This document shows positions 22,783 through 33,798 of a stretch of DNA of 52,611 bases, one piece after another. Every line of letters starts with the position of its first letter. The first letter of the stretch is position 1. The stretch is taken from positions 1 through 52,611 of the forward strand of contig QHSQ01000111.1 in NCBI GenBank assembly GCA_003221615.1, in the 5' to 3' direction. Both the position numbers and the translations under genes were made by a program. Origin of the DNA: Candidatus Rokuibacteriota bacterium (GTDB lineage: Bacteria; Methylomirabilota; Methylomirabilia; Rokubacteriales; CSP1-6). The notes beneath the pieces are model-generated. The model saw only the letters and a program-made list of their open reading frames with translations, was not told the origin of the DNA and did not search any database.

Positions 22783-23154
22783 TCAGAGATTCTTGACCTT
22801 CTCGTTGACCTCGCGGATGCGCTTCTGCCGCTCTTCCTCCTCGGCGAGCGCCTTGGCCTTGCGCTGCCGCTCTGCCTCTTCCTGCTCCTCCATGCCCTTG
22901 TTCGCGCCGCCGATCCACTTGTCGATGTACTGCACCCAGGTCGGCAGGTGCCCCTCGTCGGACTTGAAGACCAGGGCCTGGTGCATCATGCCCAGGCGCC
23001 GCGGATGACAGAGCACCGTGGATTCCACGGGCTCGGAGAAGAGCCGCGACCATTCGCGCGACGGCGCGGCGCTCAGCTGGATGGTCCAGGTGAACTCCTC
23101 ACCCTTGAGGTCGGTCGCCTTCGGCGGACCCACCCGCCTGATTAGCTCGGCCAT
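22783..23154 (-). CDS. Hypothetical protein between tRNA-Cys and tRNA-Leu
   Basis: 123 residues, not recognised. The first 75 residues look like a compact domain (TWTIQLSAAPSREWSRLF, then TVLCHPRRLGMMHQALVFKS). Residues 88-123 are a charged helix rich in Glu, Lys, Arg and Gln with no Pro, a probable coiled coil. There is no signal peptide or membrane helix. GGAG lies 8-9 nt before the ATG, and amino-acid use looks like real coding sequence. It sits between two tRNA genes on the same strand, so it may be expressed from the tRNA promoter. Confidence 0.7.
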   Translation of the reverse strand: MAELIRRVGPPKATDLKGEEFTWTIQLSAAPSREWSRLFSEPVESTVLCHPRRLGMMHQALVFKSDEGHLPTWVQYIDKWIGGANKGMEEQEEAERQRKAKALAEEEERQKRIREVNEKVKNL

Positions 23155-23202
23155 GAACGGTCTCCGGAGATCCTCTCGAAGTTGGTGACGATGTCGATGA
23201 CA

Positions 23203-23278
23203 TGGAGGCGGCGAGCGGATTCGAACCGCTGAGTAGAGGTTTTGCAGACCTCCGCCTTAGCCACTTGGCTACGCCGCC
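23203..23278 (-). tRNA. tRNA-Cys (GCA)
   Basis: 76 nt with encoded CCA. Acceptor GGCGGCG pairs perfectly with CGCCGCC; discriminator is U, as required by CysRS. The anticodon loop CTGCAAA gives anticodon GCA, and the T-arm is AGCGG-TTCGAAT-CCGCT. Confidence 0.96.
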
Positions 23279-23311
23279 CCGATGGAGGGAGCCGGTCGAT
23301 CGAAAAAGGGC

Positions 23312-23386
<75 letters not shown>

Positions 23387-23405
23387 GCCACAGCCGACGA
23401 TGTTA

Positions 23406-24410
23406 TCACGATCGGCTCGTGCCTGCCCGCAGAGCGTCCGCGGCGTCCTCGGGGGGAACGGGGTTGATGAAGACCCCGCTGCCCCACTCGAACCCGGCGA
23501 CCCGCGTCAGCTTCGGAATCACCTCGAGATGCCAGTGAAACGACTCGAGCTGGGCCTCGCGGAACGGCGCCGTGTGCAGCATGAAGTTGAACGGCGGCTC
23601 GCCCAGCACCTGGTTCATGCGTCGAAGGATCTCGCCGAGCGTCTCGGCGACCCCGCGCAGCTCCTCCTCGGTCGATTCTTCGAACGCGGCCCGATGATGC
23701 ACGGGAAGGATCCACGTCTCGAACGGAAACCGCGGCGCGAACGGCGCCAGCGCCACGAAGTCGGGGGATTCGAGAACCAGCCGACCCCGGCCCCGTCGCT
23801 CCTGGCGGATCATGTCGCACCAGACGCATCGCTCCTTGAGATCGAAGTACTGGGCCGAGCCGGCGAGCTCCTCGGCCACCATGATCGGGATGATCGGCGT
23901 CGCGATGAGCTGCGAGTGCGGGTGCTCGAGCGAGGCGCCGGCGGCCTCGCCGTGGTTCTTGAACACGAGGACGTACGCGAATCGCGGATCCTTTTTGAGG
24001 TCCAGCATGCGCTCGCGGAACGCGAACAGAACGTCGGCGACGGCGTCGACCGAGAGGCCCGCGAGGGAGGCGTCGTGCCGCGGCGTCTCGATGACGACCT
24101 CGTGGGCCCCGACCCCGTTCATCCGGTCGAAGAGGCCCTCGCCCGACGGCTCGAGCTCGCCCTCGATCCGGAGCGCCGGAAACTTGTTCGGCACGACGCG
24201 ATAGGTCCAGCCCGGGCCGTTCGGCCGGCCGTCGGGCGGCCGTCCGGCGAGGATCTCCGGCGGCGTCTGTTGCTCGTGGCCCTCGCAGAACGCGCAGGCG
24301 GTGGTGCGCGGGCGCACCGGCTCGGTGACGAAGTCGGACGGCCGGCGCGCACGCTCGGTCGCGATGATGACCCAGCGCCCGACGACCGGATCCTTGCGCA
24401 GCTCGGGCAT
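23406..24410 (-). CDS. galT: Galactose-1-phosphate uridylyltransferase (GalT-type HIT protein)
   Basis: 334-residue HIT-superfamily nucleotidyltransferase. The catalytic HPH lies in GASLEHPHSQLIATP, preceded by VFKNHGEAAG. Zinc-ligand candidates CAFCEGHEQQTPPEI and CVWCDMIRQE are present. A second, domain-duplicated half ends with SFHWHLEVIPKLTRVAGFEWGSG. GalT exchanges UDP-glucose and galactose-1-phosphate; some bacterial members use other sugar phosphates or ADP/UDP, and no other Leloir gene is nearby, so the exact substrate is open. It starts 4 nt after gpsA and is followed by the tRNA group. Confidence 0.85.
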   Translation of the reverse strand: MPELRKDPVVGRWVIIATERARRPSDFVTEPVRPRTTACAFCEGHEQQTPPEILAGRPPDGRPNGPGWTYRVVPNKFPALRIEGELEPSGEGLFDRMNGVGAHEVVIETPRHDASLAGLSVDAVADVLFAFRERMLDLKKDPRFAYVLVFKNHGEAAGASLEHPHSQLIATPIIPIMVAEELAGSAQYFDLKERCVWCDMIRQERRGRGRLVLESPDFVALAPFAPRFPFETWILPVHHRAAFEESTEEELRGVAETLGEILRRMNQVLGEPPFNFMLHTAPFREAQLESFHWHLEVIPKLTRVAGFEWGSGVFINPVPPEDAADALRAGTSRS

Positions 24411-24414
24411 CGCG

Positions 24415-25404
24415 CTAGCGGTCCTCCCGCTTCACGGGCCGCTCGAGCAGCGAGGTCAGTGCATCCGCCGGCGGCTTGCCCTCGAAGAGCACGGCGCCGA
24501 CCTCGTGGCAGATCGGCAGGGTCACCGAGTAGCGGCGCGCGAGCGCCAGCGCCGAGACGACCGTGCGCGCGCCCTCGGCGATCATGCGGGTCTCGCGCTC
24601 GACGGAGGCCGCGGTGCCGCCCTTCGCGAGGGCCATGCCGAGCTGACGGTTGCGCGAGAGGCTTCCGGTACACGTGAGCACGAGATCTCCGAGACCGGCC
24701 AGCCCCGCCATGGTCCCGGAGACGGCGCCGAGCGCCACCGCCAGGCGCGTCATCTCGGCCAGACCGCGCGTGACGAGCGCGGCGCGCGCGTTCTCGCCGA
24801 GGCCGAGGCCGTCGGCGATGCCGGTCGCGATGGCCATCACGTTCTTCAAGGCGCCGCCCAGCTCGACGCCGATCACGTCACGGTTCGCGTAGAGCCGGAA
24901 CTCCCGCGTGCCGAGCCTCCGCTGGAGCGCGGCGGCCAGTGTGTCGTCCCGCGTCGCGATCACCGCCGCGGTCGGACGCGCGAGGGCGACCTCGCGCGCG
25001 AAGGTCGGCCCCGACAGCACGGCGACCCGCGCCTCCGGGAATCGCTCGCTGATCACCTCGCTCATGCGCAGGTGACGCTCGGGGTCGAGCCCTTTCGTCG
25101 CCGACAGGATCGGCACGTCGGCCGGGATGGACGGGAGCGTCTTCAAGGTCGTCGCCACGAACTCCGACGGCACGACGATGATCGCCAGGGTCGCGCCCTG
25201 GAGCGCCTCGTCGAGATCCGTCGTCGGCTCCACCGCGGCCGGCACGTCGATGTCCGCGAGGTACCACGGGCTCCGGCGCCGGGTGCGGATCCCGTCCACG
25301 ACCTCGCGCTCGCGCGCCCACAGACGCACCGCCGTGCCGGTCCGCGCGGCGTGGATCGCCAGCGCCGTGCCCCAGCTTCCGCCGCCGATGACCGCGATGC
25401 TCAC
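24415..25404 (-). CDS. gpsA: Glycerol-3-phosphate dehydrogenase [NAD(P)+]
   Basis: 329-residue enzyme that reduces dihydroxyacetone phosphate to sn-glycerol-3-phosphate for phospholipid synthesis. The N-terminal nucleotide-binding loop is IAVIGGGSWGTALA; later blocks are ILSATKGLDPERHLRMSEV, VLSGPTFAREVA, ELGGALKNVMAIATGIADGLGLGENARAAL and GLAGLGDLVLTCTGSLSRNR. The GTG at 25404 overlaps the plsY stop (GTGA). With plsY and pgsA immediately upstream it makes a phospholipid-precursor cluster. Confidence 0.95.
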   Translation of the reverse strand: MSIAVIGGGSWGTALAIHAARTGTAVRLWAREREVVDGIRTRRRSPWYLADIDVPAAVEPTTDLDEALQGATLAIIVVPSEFVATTLKTLPSIPADVPILSATKGLDPERHLRMSEVISERFPEARVAVLSGPTFAREVALARPTAAVIATRDDTLAAALQRRLGTREFRLYANRDVIGVELGGALKNVMAIATGIADGLGLGENARAALVTRGLAEMTRLAVALGAVSGTMAGLAGLGDLVLTCTGSLSRNRQLGMALAKGGTAASVERETRMIAEGARTVVSALALARRYSVTLPICHEVGAVLFEGKPPADALTSLLERPVKREDR

Positions 25405-26012
25405 TCCGAGCGCCGCTGGCCGAGCTTCGGCTCGTGGCCGGCGAGGAGCCGGGTGATATTCGCGTGGTGGCGCGCGACGACGATCGCGCCGACTGCGAAC
25501 GCGGCGATCACGGACGGCGCCGGCATGCCGAGCAGCAACGCGCCGAGCGGGACGCAGGAGGCCGCGAGGATGGAGCCCAGCGAGACGTATCGGAAGCTCA
25601 GCGTGACGAGAAGCCACACGAGCGCGGCCGGCAGCACCGCCAGTGGCACGATCCGGAGGAACGCGCCCAGGCCCGTGGCAACGCCCTTGCCGCCGCGGAA
25701 CCCGAGAAAGACCGACCAGCAGTTGCCGATGACCGCGGCGACCGCCGAGGCAGCGATGACCCCGGTGTCGACGCCGGAGGGGCGCGCTCCGAGCGCGGCG
25801 CCGGCCACCACCGCGAGGTAGCCCTTCGCGATGTCACCGACGAGGGTCAGGATCGCCGGAAGGCGGCCGACCGTTCGCAGTACGTTCGTCGCGCCGATGG
25901 TTCCGCTCCCATGGCGCCGGATGTCGGCGACGCCGAAGGCGCGCCCTACGAGATAGCCGATGGGCACCGCACCGATCAGGTAGGCGGCGCCGATCGCCAG
26001 GATCGCGCTCAC
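25401..26012 (-). CDS. plsY: Acyl-phosphate:glycerol-3-phosphate acyltransferase PlsY
   Basis: 203-residue membrane protein making lysophosphatidic acid from acyl-phosphate and glycerol-3-phosphate. Family motifs are present in order: RRHGSGTIGATNVLRTVG, VFLGFRGGKGVATGLG, and the C-terminal VARHHANITRLLAGHEPKLG. Five or so hydrophobic helices match the family. The GTG start at 26012 overlaps the pgsA stop, and the plsY stop overlaps gpsA. Its substrate is the product of GpsA, encoded next. Confidence 0.95.
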   Translation of the reverse strand: MSAILAIGAAYLIGAVPIGYLVGRAFGVADIRRHGSGTIGATNVLRTVGRLPAILTLVGDIAKGYLAVVAGAALGARPSGVDTGVIAASAVAAVIGNCWSVFLGFRGGKGVATGLGAFLRIVPLAVLPAALVWLLVTLSFRYVSLGSILAASCVPLGALLLGMPAPSVIAAFAVGAIVVARHHANITRLLAGHEPKLGQRRSE

Positions 26013-26578
26013 GACCAGCGTTCTTCGCCCGGCACGATCGCTCGGTAGTCGGCCTTCCGGAAGAAGCGATAGAAGTAGTCGACGGCCGAGAGGATCGTGA
26101 GACCGAGCGCCGCCCACAGGGTCACGGTCGCCGCGACGCGGAATCCCGGAGGGTCGAACCCCTTCTCGATGATCAACATGGTGATCGCGACGTACTGGCT
26201 CACCGTCTTCCACTTGGCCATGCGTGATGCCGGCACGATCACGCCGACCGACGCCGCGACCGCGCGCAGACCGGTCACCGCCAGCTCGCGTCCGACGATG
26301 ACCACGACGATCCATGCGTCGATCTTGTCGATGGCGAGCAGCGACACCAGCGCGGCGGCGACCAGGAGCTTGTCGGCGATCGGATCGAGGAGCGTCCCCA
26401 GGGTCGTCACCTGGTTGCGCCGCCGAGCGAGCATCCCGTCCGCCCAGTCGGTGATGGCGGCGAGGATGAAGATCGCCGCGGCGATCAGCGCGTGCACGCG
26501 GGACGACGAGATGAGGAACACGATGAGCAGCGGCACCGCAACAATGCGCGTCAGAGTGAGACCGATCGGCAAGTTCAC
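26009..26578 (-). CDS. pgsA: CDP-diacylglycerol-glycerol-3-phosphate 3-phosphatidyltransferase
   Basis: 189-residue CDP-alcohol phosphatidyltransferase. The signature DG-x2-AR-x8-G-x3-D-x3-D is seen in DWADGMLARRRNQVTTLG followed by TLLDPIADK. Four to six hydrophobic helices flank it. It opens with LPIGLTLTRIVAVPLLI, typical of PgsA. The GTG start at 26578 has GGAG a short distance upstream. It makes phosphatidylglycerophosphate from the glycerol-3-phosphate supplied by GpsA, and sits with plsY and gpsA. Confidence 0.92.
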   Translation of the reverse strand: MNLPIGLTLTRIVAVPLLIVFLISSSRVHALIAAAIFILAAITDWADGMLARRRNQVTTLGTLLDPIADKLLVAAALVSLLAIDKIDAWIVVVIVGRELAVTGLRAVAASVGVIVPASRMAKWKTVSQYVAITMLIIEKGFDPPGFRVAATVTLWAALGLTILSAVDYFYRFFRKADYRAIVPGEERWS

Positions 26579-26615
26579 GCTGGAGCTCCGTCGCCGGAAC
26601 GAGTGCGCATCGTCA

Positions 26616-27347
26616 TTATCGGGGGTCGCCCACGATCTTGTCAACGTTCGGCACGTAGCGAGGCACGAGCTTCGTCGTGTCCAGGCGCAGGCACACGTCG
26701 ACATCGGCGGCACGTCCGGCGGCGATGAGGCGGCGCGCCCACGGCGCGTCGCGCTTGAGCCGGCCGACGTCGGCGGCGTACTGGCGGCCCGTGTCCAGGG
26801 CGTCCCTGGCGGCCTGGGTGAGAACGGCCGCGGGAACCGCCGCGAGGATGCGCTCGACCGCGAGCCCGCCACACGTCCAGTCCTCGAGCGAGCGGCGGCC
26901 ATGCGAGCCCGCGCACACGATGGTCACGGCGCGCCCGGCCGCGGCGGCCCACGTCGCGGCGGCGGTGACGTTGACGAGCGCGGCGATGCCGATCGCGTTG
27001 GCGGCGCGAGAGGCGAGCAACGCGCGCGTCCCGTTGCTCGTCGTGAAATACACCGTCTTGCCCCGCACGTGCGGGCTCTGGAACTCGACGGGCGAGTTGC
27101 TGAGATCGAAACCGGGAATCGGCTCGCCCTGCCGCTCGCCGGCGACCAGGGCACTCCCATTGCGCGCCTCGCTGGCCCGGCGCCGGGCGTCCTGCGGATC
27201 GGCAACCGGCACGATCGCGTCGCAACCGTTCGAGAGCGCGGTGATGATCGTCGTCGACGCGCGGAGCACGTCGATCACGAGCACGGTCGTGCCTCCCAGA
27301 TCGGCCGGGACAACCGCCTCGGCTGTCGGCGCGACGTCGATCCGCAC
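26616..27347 (-). CDS. comB: 2-phosphosulfolactate phosphatase-family protein (ComB)
   Basis: 243-residue ComB-family protein. Recognisable stretches are VLVIDVLRASTTIITALSNG near the start and FDLSNSPVEFQSPHVRGK followed by VYFTTSNGTRAL in the middle. In methanogens ComB hydrolyses 2-phospho-3-sulfolactate during coenzyme M synthesis; bacterial homologues are common without coenzyme M and their role is generally unknown. No comA or comC is in the window. The gene begins 3 nt after argG and 37 nt before pgsA, inside the arginine-phospholipid operon, which gives no clear hint of function. Confidence 0.82.
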   Translation of the reverse strand: MRIDVAPTAEAVVPADLGGTTVLVIDVLRASTTIITALSNGCDAIVPVADPQDARRRASEARNGSALVAGERQGEPIPGFDLSNSPVEFQSPHVRGKTVYFTTSNGTRALLASRAANAIGIAALVNVTAAATWAAAAGRAVTIVCAGSHGRRSLEDWTCGGLAVERILAAVPAAVLTQAARDALDTGRQYAADVGRLKRDAPWARRLIAAGRAADVDVCLRLDTTKLVPRYVPNVDKIVGDPR

Positions 27348-27350
27348 GGC

Positions 27351-28548
<1,198 letters not shown>

Positions 28549-28559
<11 letters not shown>

Positions 28560-29472
28560 CGAGCGAGCCTCCCAGCAGGTGGAGCAGTACGGCCTTCTGC
28601 GCGTGGAGGCGGTTCTCGGCTTGCTCCAGCACGATGCTCTGCTTGCTGTCGAGCACGGTGTCCGTGATCTCCTCGCCGCGGTGGGCCGGGAGGCAATGCA
28701 TCACGAGCGCCGAGGCCTTGGCGAAGCCGATCAGGGTGTTGTTGACCTGATAGCGGCTGAAGGCTTCGAGCCGCTGCTCGTGCTCCGCCTCCTGCCCCAT
28801 GCTCGTCCAGACGTCCGTGTAGATCACGTCGGAGCCGGTCGCGGCCGCCCGCGCGTCCTCGGTGAGCTCGATCCGGCCGCCGAGCCGCCGCGCCGTGGCG
28901 ACCACGCCCGCGTCGGGCTCGTACCCCGGCGGACACGCGACGACGATCGAGGCGCCGAGCAGCGCGCCGAGGAGCATCACCGAGTGGCAGACGTTGTTGC
29001 CGTCACCGATCCACGCGATCCGCACCCTGGCGAAGTCGACGCCGCGCTCCCACAAGGTGAAGAAGTCGGCCAGCGCCTGGCACGGGTGCTCGCGATCCGA
29101 CAGGCCGTTGATCACGGGGACCGACGCGTACCGAGCGAGCTCGGTGATCGTCGAGTGCGAATAGACCCGAGCCATGATCCCGTCGACCCACAGGGAGAGG
29201 TTGCGCGCGACGTCGGGGACTGATTCGCGTGTCCCCAGGCCGATCTCGCGGCCGACCAGGTGCACCGCGCGCCCGCCGAGCTGGATCAGGCCCACCTCGA
29301 ACGTCACGCGCGTCCGGAGCGAAGGCTTCTCGAAGATCAGCGCGCAGGTTTTCCCGGCCAGCGGCGCGGAGAGCCGCCCGGCCTTGCGCCGCTGCTTGAG
29401 GTCGGCGGCGAGGCCGAAGAGCCCGAGCGCCGCGTCGCGCGTCAGGTCGGCGGCGGACAGGAAATGCCGCAT
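28549..29472 (-). CDS. argF: Ornithine carbamoyltransferase
   Basis: 307-residue enzyme making citrulline from ornithine and carbamoyl phosphate. The carbamoyl-phosphate motif SLRTR is at residues 51-55 in [15 protein letters not shown]; other signatures are [14 protein letters not shown], the ornithine-binding VWTSMGQE, and [13 protein letters not shown] with the catalytic Cys. It starts 2 nt after argD and overlaps argG. Confidence 0.96.
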
Positions 29473-29474
29473 CG

Positions 29475-30668
29475 TCAGGCTCGTCCGAGGGCGGTGCCGA
29501 TGATCGCGAGTGCGCGATCGCAGTCACGCTCCTCGACGATCAGCGGCGGCGTCAGCCGCAGCACGCGCTCGCCGGCGGACAGCACGAGCAATCCGGCCTC
29601 GCGGCACGCATCGACGACCGGCCCGGCGGGCCCGGCGAGCTCGGCCCCGATCAGGAGCCCCTTGCCGCGGACGACGCGAACGGCCGGGTTCGAGGCCTGG
29701 ATGGTGCGGAGCCCGTCCATCAGATATCGGCCCATCCGGTCCGCGCGCTCCCAGAGCTTGCCGTCGAGGATCGTGGTGAGGGTCGCGAGCGCCACCGACG
29801 TGATGAACGGCGTGCCGCCGAAGGTCGAGCCGTGCGTGCCGGCCACCAGGACACTCGCGATGTCCTCGCGGGTCAGCATGGCGCCGATCGGCACGCCGTT
29901 GGCGAGAGCCTTCGCCAGGGTCATGATGTCCGGCTCGATGCCGTAGTGCTCGTAGCACCAGAGCCGCCCGGTCCGCGCGACACCCGTCTGGATCTCGTCG
30001 ATGATGAGGAGGGCACCCGACTGATCGCAGAGCTTCCGGAGCCCGCGCAGGTAGTCCTCGTCGGGGACGTTGACGCCGCCCTCGCCCTGGACGCACTCGA
30101 CGAGCACGCCGGCGGTGCGGTTGTCGATCGCGCGCTCCATCGCGCGCAGGTCGTTGTAGGCCACGTGCTTGAAGCCGGGCACCAGTGGCTCGAAGCCGTG
30201 ATGGTACTTCTCCTGACCGGTGGCCGCGACCGTCGCGAACGTGCGCCCGTGGAACGAGTTCCGCGTGGCGACGAACTCGACCCGGTCCGAGGCGATCCGC
30301 TCGCGGGCGTACTTCCGGGCGAGCTTGAGGGCCGCCTCGTTGGCCTCGGCGCCGGAGTTCGAGAAGAACACGCGGTCGGCGAACGAGTGCTCGATCAGGA
30401 GCTTCGCCAGATGGATCTGCGGCGCCGAATGATAGAGATTGGAGACGTGCAGGAGCGTCGCCGCCGCCTCCTGGATGGCGCCGGTCACGCGCGGATGGCA
30501 GTGCCCCAACGAGGTCACGGCGATGCCGGCGCCGAAGTCGAGGTATTCGCGCCCGTCGGAATCCCATACGCGGACGCCTTCGCCGCGCACGAGCACGATG
30601 GGCGCCCGGGCGCCGTAGTTCGGGGTGTGATACTTCGCCGACCATTCGAGGAGCGTCTTGGTATCCAT
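29475..30668 (-). CDS. argD: Acetylornithine aminotransferase
   Basis: 397-residue class III PLP-dependent aminotransferase (EC 2.6.1.11). Conserved stretches are LDFGAGIAVTSLGHCHP, NSGAEANEAALKLARKYA, NSFHGRTFATVAATGQ, LIIDEIQTGVARTGRLW and the PLP lysine in TLAKALANGVPIGAM. Two starts are possible: the GTG at 30683, which overlaps the argB stop (GTGA), or the ATG at 30668, which has GAGG upstream and matches the usual N-terminus; the latter is used here. It may also act as succinyldiaminopimelate aminotransferase, as in other bacteria. Confidence 0.94.
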   Translation of the reverse strand: MDTKTLLEWSAKYHTPNYGARAPIVLVRGEGVRVWDSDGREYLDFGAGIAVTSLGHCHPRVTGAIQEAAATLLHVSNLYHSAPQIHLAKLLIEHSFADRVFFSNSGAEANEAALKLARKYARERIASDRVEFVATRNSFHGRTFATVAATGQEKYHHGFEPLVPGFKHVAYNDLRAMERAIDNRTAGVLVECVQGEGGVNVPDEDYLRGLRKLCDQSGALLIIDEIQTGVARTGRLWCYEHYGIEPDIMTLAKALANGVPIGAMLTREDIASVLVAGTHGSTFGGTPFITSVALATLTTILDGKLWERADRMGRYLMDGLRTIQASNPAVRVVRGKGLLIGAELAGPAGPVVDACREAGLLVLSAGERVLRLTPPLIVEERDCDRALAIIGTALGRA

Positions 30669-30679
30669 CGCCGTCGACC

Positions 30680-31543
30680 TCACAGAACGATTTCCGTTCC
30701 GATGCCTTCGCGTGTGAAAAGCTCGAGCAGGATCGCATGCTGCTGGCTGCCGTCGATGATGTGGGCCTTGGCGGTGCCAGCCTCCAGCGCCCGGAGCGAC
30801 GACTCGACCTTCGGCAGCATACCCCCGTCGATCACGCCTTCCTTAATGAGGCGCTCCGCATCCTTCCGGGTCAGGGTGCTCACGAGCCGCCGGTCGACGT
30901 CGAGGATCCCTTGAACGTCGGTGAGGTGGATCAGCTTCTCGGCGTGCAGAGCCGCCGCGATATCCCCGGCGACGAGATCCGCGTTGATGTTGTACGTCTC
31001 CCCGCCGATCCCGACCCCGACCGGCGCGATCACGGGGATGACGCCGTTGTCCGTGAGGAGTCGGATGGCCTCGGTATTGACCGCCTCGACCTCACCCACG
31101 AGCCCGATGTCGACCTCTTCGCCGGTCGGCAACCGATGCGGCCGCCGACGCGCCCGGAGGAGGCCGGCATCCTTGCCCGAGAGGCCGATCGCCCGGCCGC
31201 CGTGGAGGTCGATGCGGGCGACGATCTCCTTGTTGATCTTGCCGACGAGCACCATCTCGACGATTTCGACCGTCTCCTGGTCGGTCACCCGCATGCCACC
31301 GACGAAATGCGGCACCTTGCCGAGCCGCTTCATCAGGGCGCCGATCTGCGGGCCGCCGCCGTGGACGATGACCGGGTTGATGCCGACCAGGTGCAAAAGG
31401 ATCACGTCCAGGGCGAACGGATCCTTGAGGTCGGCCCGCTCCATCGCCGCGCCGCCGTACTTGATGACGATGGATTTCCCGCGGAACTCACGGATATAAG
31501 GAAGCGTCTCCAGCAGGATCTCGACCCGCCGGGGGTCTATCAC
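30680..31543 (-). CDS. argB: Acetylglutamate kinase
   Basis: 287-residue amino-acid kinase phosphorylating N-acetylglutamate, usually the feedback-controlled step. Motifs: VIKYGGAAM (phosphate binding), VIVHGGGPQIGALMKRLG, RIDLHGGRAIGLSGKDAGL, YNINADLVAGDIAAAL and GGMLPKVESSLRAL. The start is the GTG at 31543-31541, which lies in the last copy of a 44-bp tandem repeat and overlaps the stop codon of the repeat-encoded mini-ORF by GTGA. Initiation may therefore depend on reinitiation from the repeat. Confidence 0.95.
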   Translation of the reverse strand: MIDPRRVEILLETLPYIREFRGKSIVIKYGGAAMERADLKDPFALDVILLHLVGINPVIVHGGGPQIGALMKRLGKVPHFVGGMRVTDQETVEIVEMVLVGKINKEIVARIDLHGGRAIGLSGKDAGLLRARRRPHRLPTGEEVDIGLVGEVEAVNTEAIRLLTDNGVIPVIAPVGVGIGGETYNINADLVAGDIAAALHAEKLIHLTDVQGILDVDRRLVSTLTRKDAERLIKEGVIDGGMLPKVESSLRALEAGTAKAHIIDGSQQHAILLELFTREGIGTEIVL

Positions 31544-31675
31544 AGGCGCGCCTCGCCTTTCGGGCTACGGCTGCGCACAGCCATCACAGGCGCGCCTCGC
31601 CTTTCGGGCTACGGCTGCGCACAGCCATCACAGGCGCGCCTCGCCCTTCGGGCTACGGCTGCGCACAGCCGTCAC
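31540..31675 (-). repeat. Three 44-bp tandem repeats with coupled 14-codon mini-ORFs between hslU and argB
   Basis: Units at 31541-31584, 31585-31628 and 31629-31672 are nearly identical. On the minus strand two units read MAVRSRSPKGEARL then TGA, and the first reads VTAVRSRSPKGEARL then TGA. Each TGA overlaps the next ATG (TGATG) or GTG (GTGA). A four-codon frame (MAVR, 31686-31672) links the hslU stop to the array, and the last TGA overlaps the argB GTG. Each unit also contains GGCTG-TGCG-CAGCC, able to form a hairpin, and the palindrome GGCGCGCC. The repeat is certain from sequence; translation of the mini-ORFs is inference. Confidence 0.9.
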
Positions 31676-31685
31676 CGGACAGCCA

Positions 31686-33049
<1,364 letters not shown>

Positions 33050-33053
<4 letters not shown>

Positions 33054-33145
33054 GAGGCCGGCTCGCACCGGGGGTGGCCTGAGAGAGGCACGACCCGGCT
33101 CCGCACGCCCGGTCTCGCCGAAGGCGCGACGGGACCCGGCGTCAC
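33050..33145 (-). repeat. Intergenic repeat copy with a 31-codon mini-ORF joining hslV and hslU
   Basis: 33061-33130 is a diverged copy of 33684-33760. On the minus strand a GTG at 33145 overlaps the hslV stop (GTGA) and opens a 31-residue frame containing [19 protein letters not shown]; its TGA (33052-33050) overlaps the hslU ATG (ATGA). The other copy keeps the same frame and a similar peptide. There is no ribosome-binding site. The repeat relationship is clear; translation is inferred. Confidence 0.6.
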
Positions 33146-33798
33146 AGGACTTCGACCGTCAGGTGGTCGTTGGTGAACACGCAGATGGTCGCGGCGACCC
33201 GCATCGCCTCGGTCGCGATCGCCTTGGCGTCGAGATCGGAGTTGGCGATGAGCGCCCGCGCCGCCGCGAGCGCGTAGGGACCGCCCGAGCCGATGCCGAT
33301 CAACCCGTCGTCGGGCTCGATGACGTCGCCGGTCCCGGACACGATGAACGAGTGCTCGCGATCGGCCACCGCCAGGAGCGCCTCGAGTCGACGCAGCACG
33401 CGATCGGAGCGCCAGTCCTTGGCCAGCTCGACCGCCGCGCGCGACAGGTTCCCGCGATGCTCCTCCAGCTTGGCCTCGAAGCGCGCGAAGAGCGTGAACG
33501 CGTCGGCGGCCGCCCCGGCGAACCCGGCCACGACCCGATCGCCGTAGAGCTTGCGCACCTTCCGGGCGCCGGCCTTGACGATGGTGTTGCCGATCGAGAC
33601 CTGTCCGTCTCCGGCGACGGCCACCTGACTACGGTGGCGTACCGCGACCACGGTCGTCGACCGGATCTGTTGTCGCGGCGACCGTGAGCCCGCCCTGGTC
33701 CGAGGGTGGCTTGCGAGAGGTGCGACCAGGCTCCGCGCGCCCGCTCTCTCCGAAGGCGCGGTGTGGCTCCCCACGCCCGTTCGTTCCCTCGCGCTCAT
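33142..33798 (-). CDS. hslV: ATP-dependent protease subunit HslV with repeat-derived N-terminal extension
   Basis: Core of 170-odd residues is a canonical Hsl[78 protein letters not shown]. The nucleophile should be the first Thr of TTVVAV. No ATG, GTG or TTG lies just before it: the codon three before that Thr is ATC (33666-33664), and the first GTG (33651) would delete both threonines. The only canonical start that keeps the nucleophile is the ATG at 33798, which overlaps the xerC stop (ATGA) and adds about 47 residues translated from an intergenic repeat. Either the extension is removed like a propeptide, or initiation uses ATC. Confidence 0.88.
   Translation of the reverse strand: MSARERTGVGSHTAPSERAGARSLVAPLASHPRTRAGSRSPRQQIRSTTVVAVRHRSQVAVAGDGQVSIGNTIVKAGARKVRKLYGDRVVAGFAGAAADAFTLFARFEAKLEEHRGNLSRAAVELAKDWRSDRVLRRLEALLAVADREHSFIVSGTGDVIEPDDGLIGIGSGGPYALAAARALIANSDLDAKAIATEAMRVAATICVFTNDHLTVEVL
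33684..33760 (-). repeat. Intergenic repeat copy read in frame into hslV
   Basis: About 77 bp similar to 33061-33130 and more distantly to the repeats at 46861-47037; the plus-strand core is GAGGGTGGC, then CGACCAGGCTCCG, then CCGAAGGCGCG. On the minus strand it is translated as [20 protein letters not shown] within the N-terminal extension of HslV, the same frame as in the neighbouring copy. Confidence 0.65.

Noticed and set aside
31541-31672. CRISPR-like array (three 44-bp repeats)
   Set aside because: The units are head-to-tail with no variable spacers and no cas genes are present.
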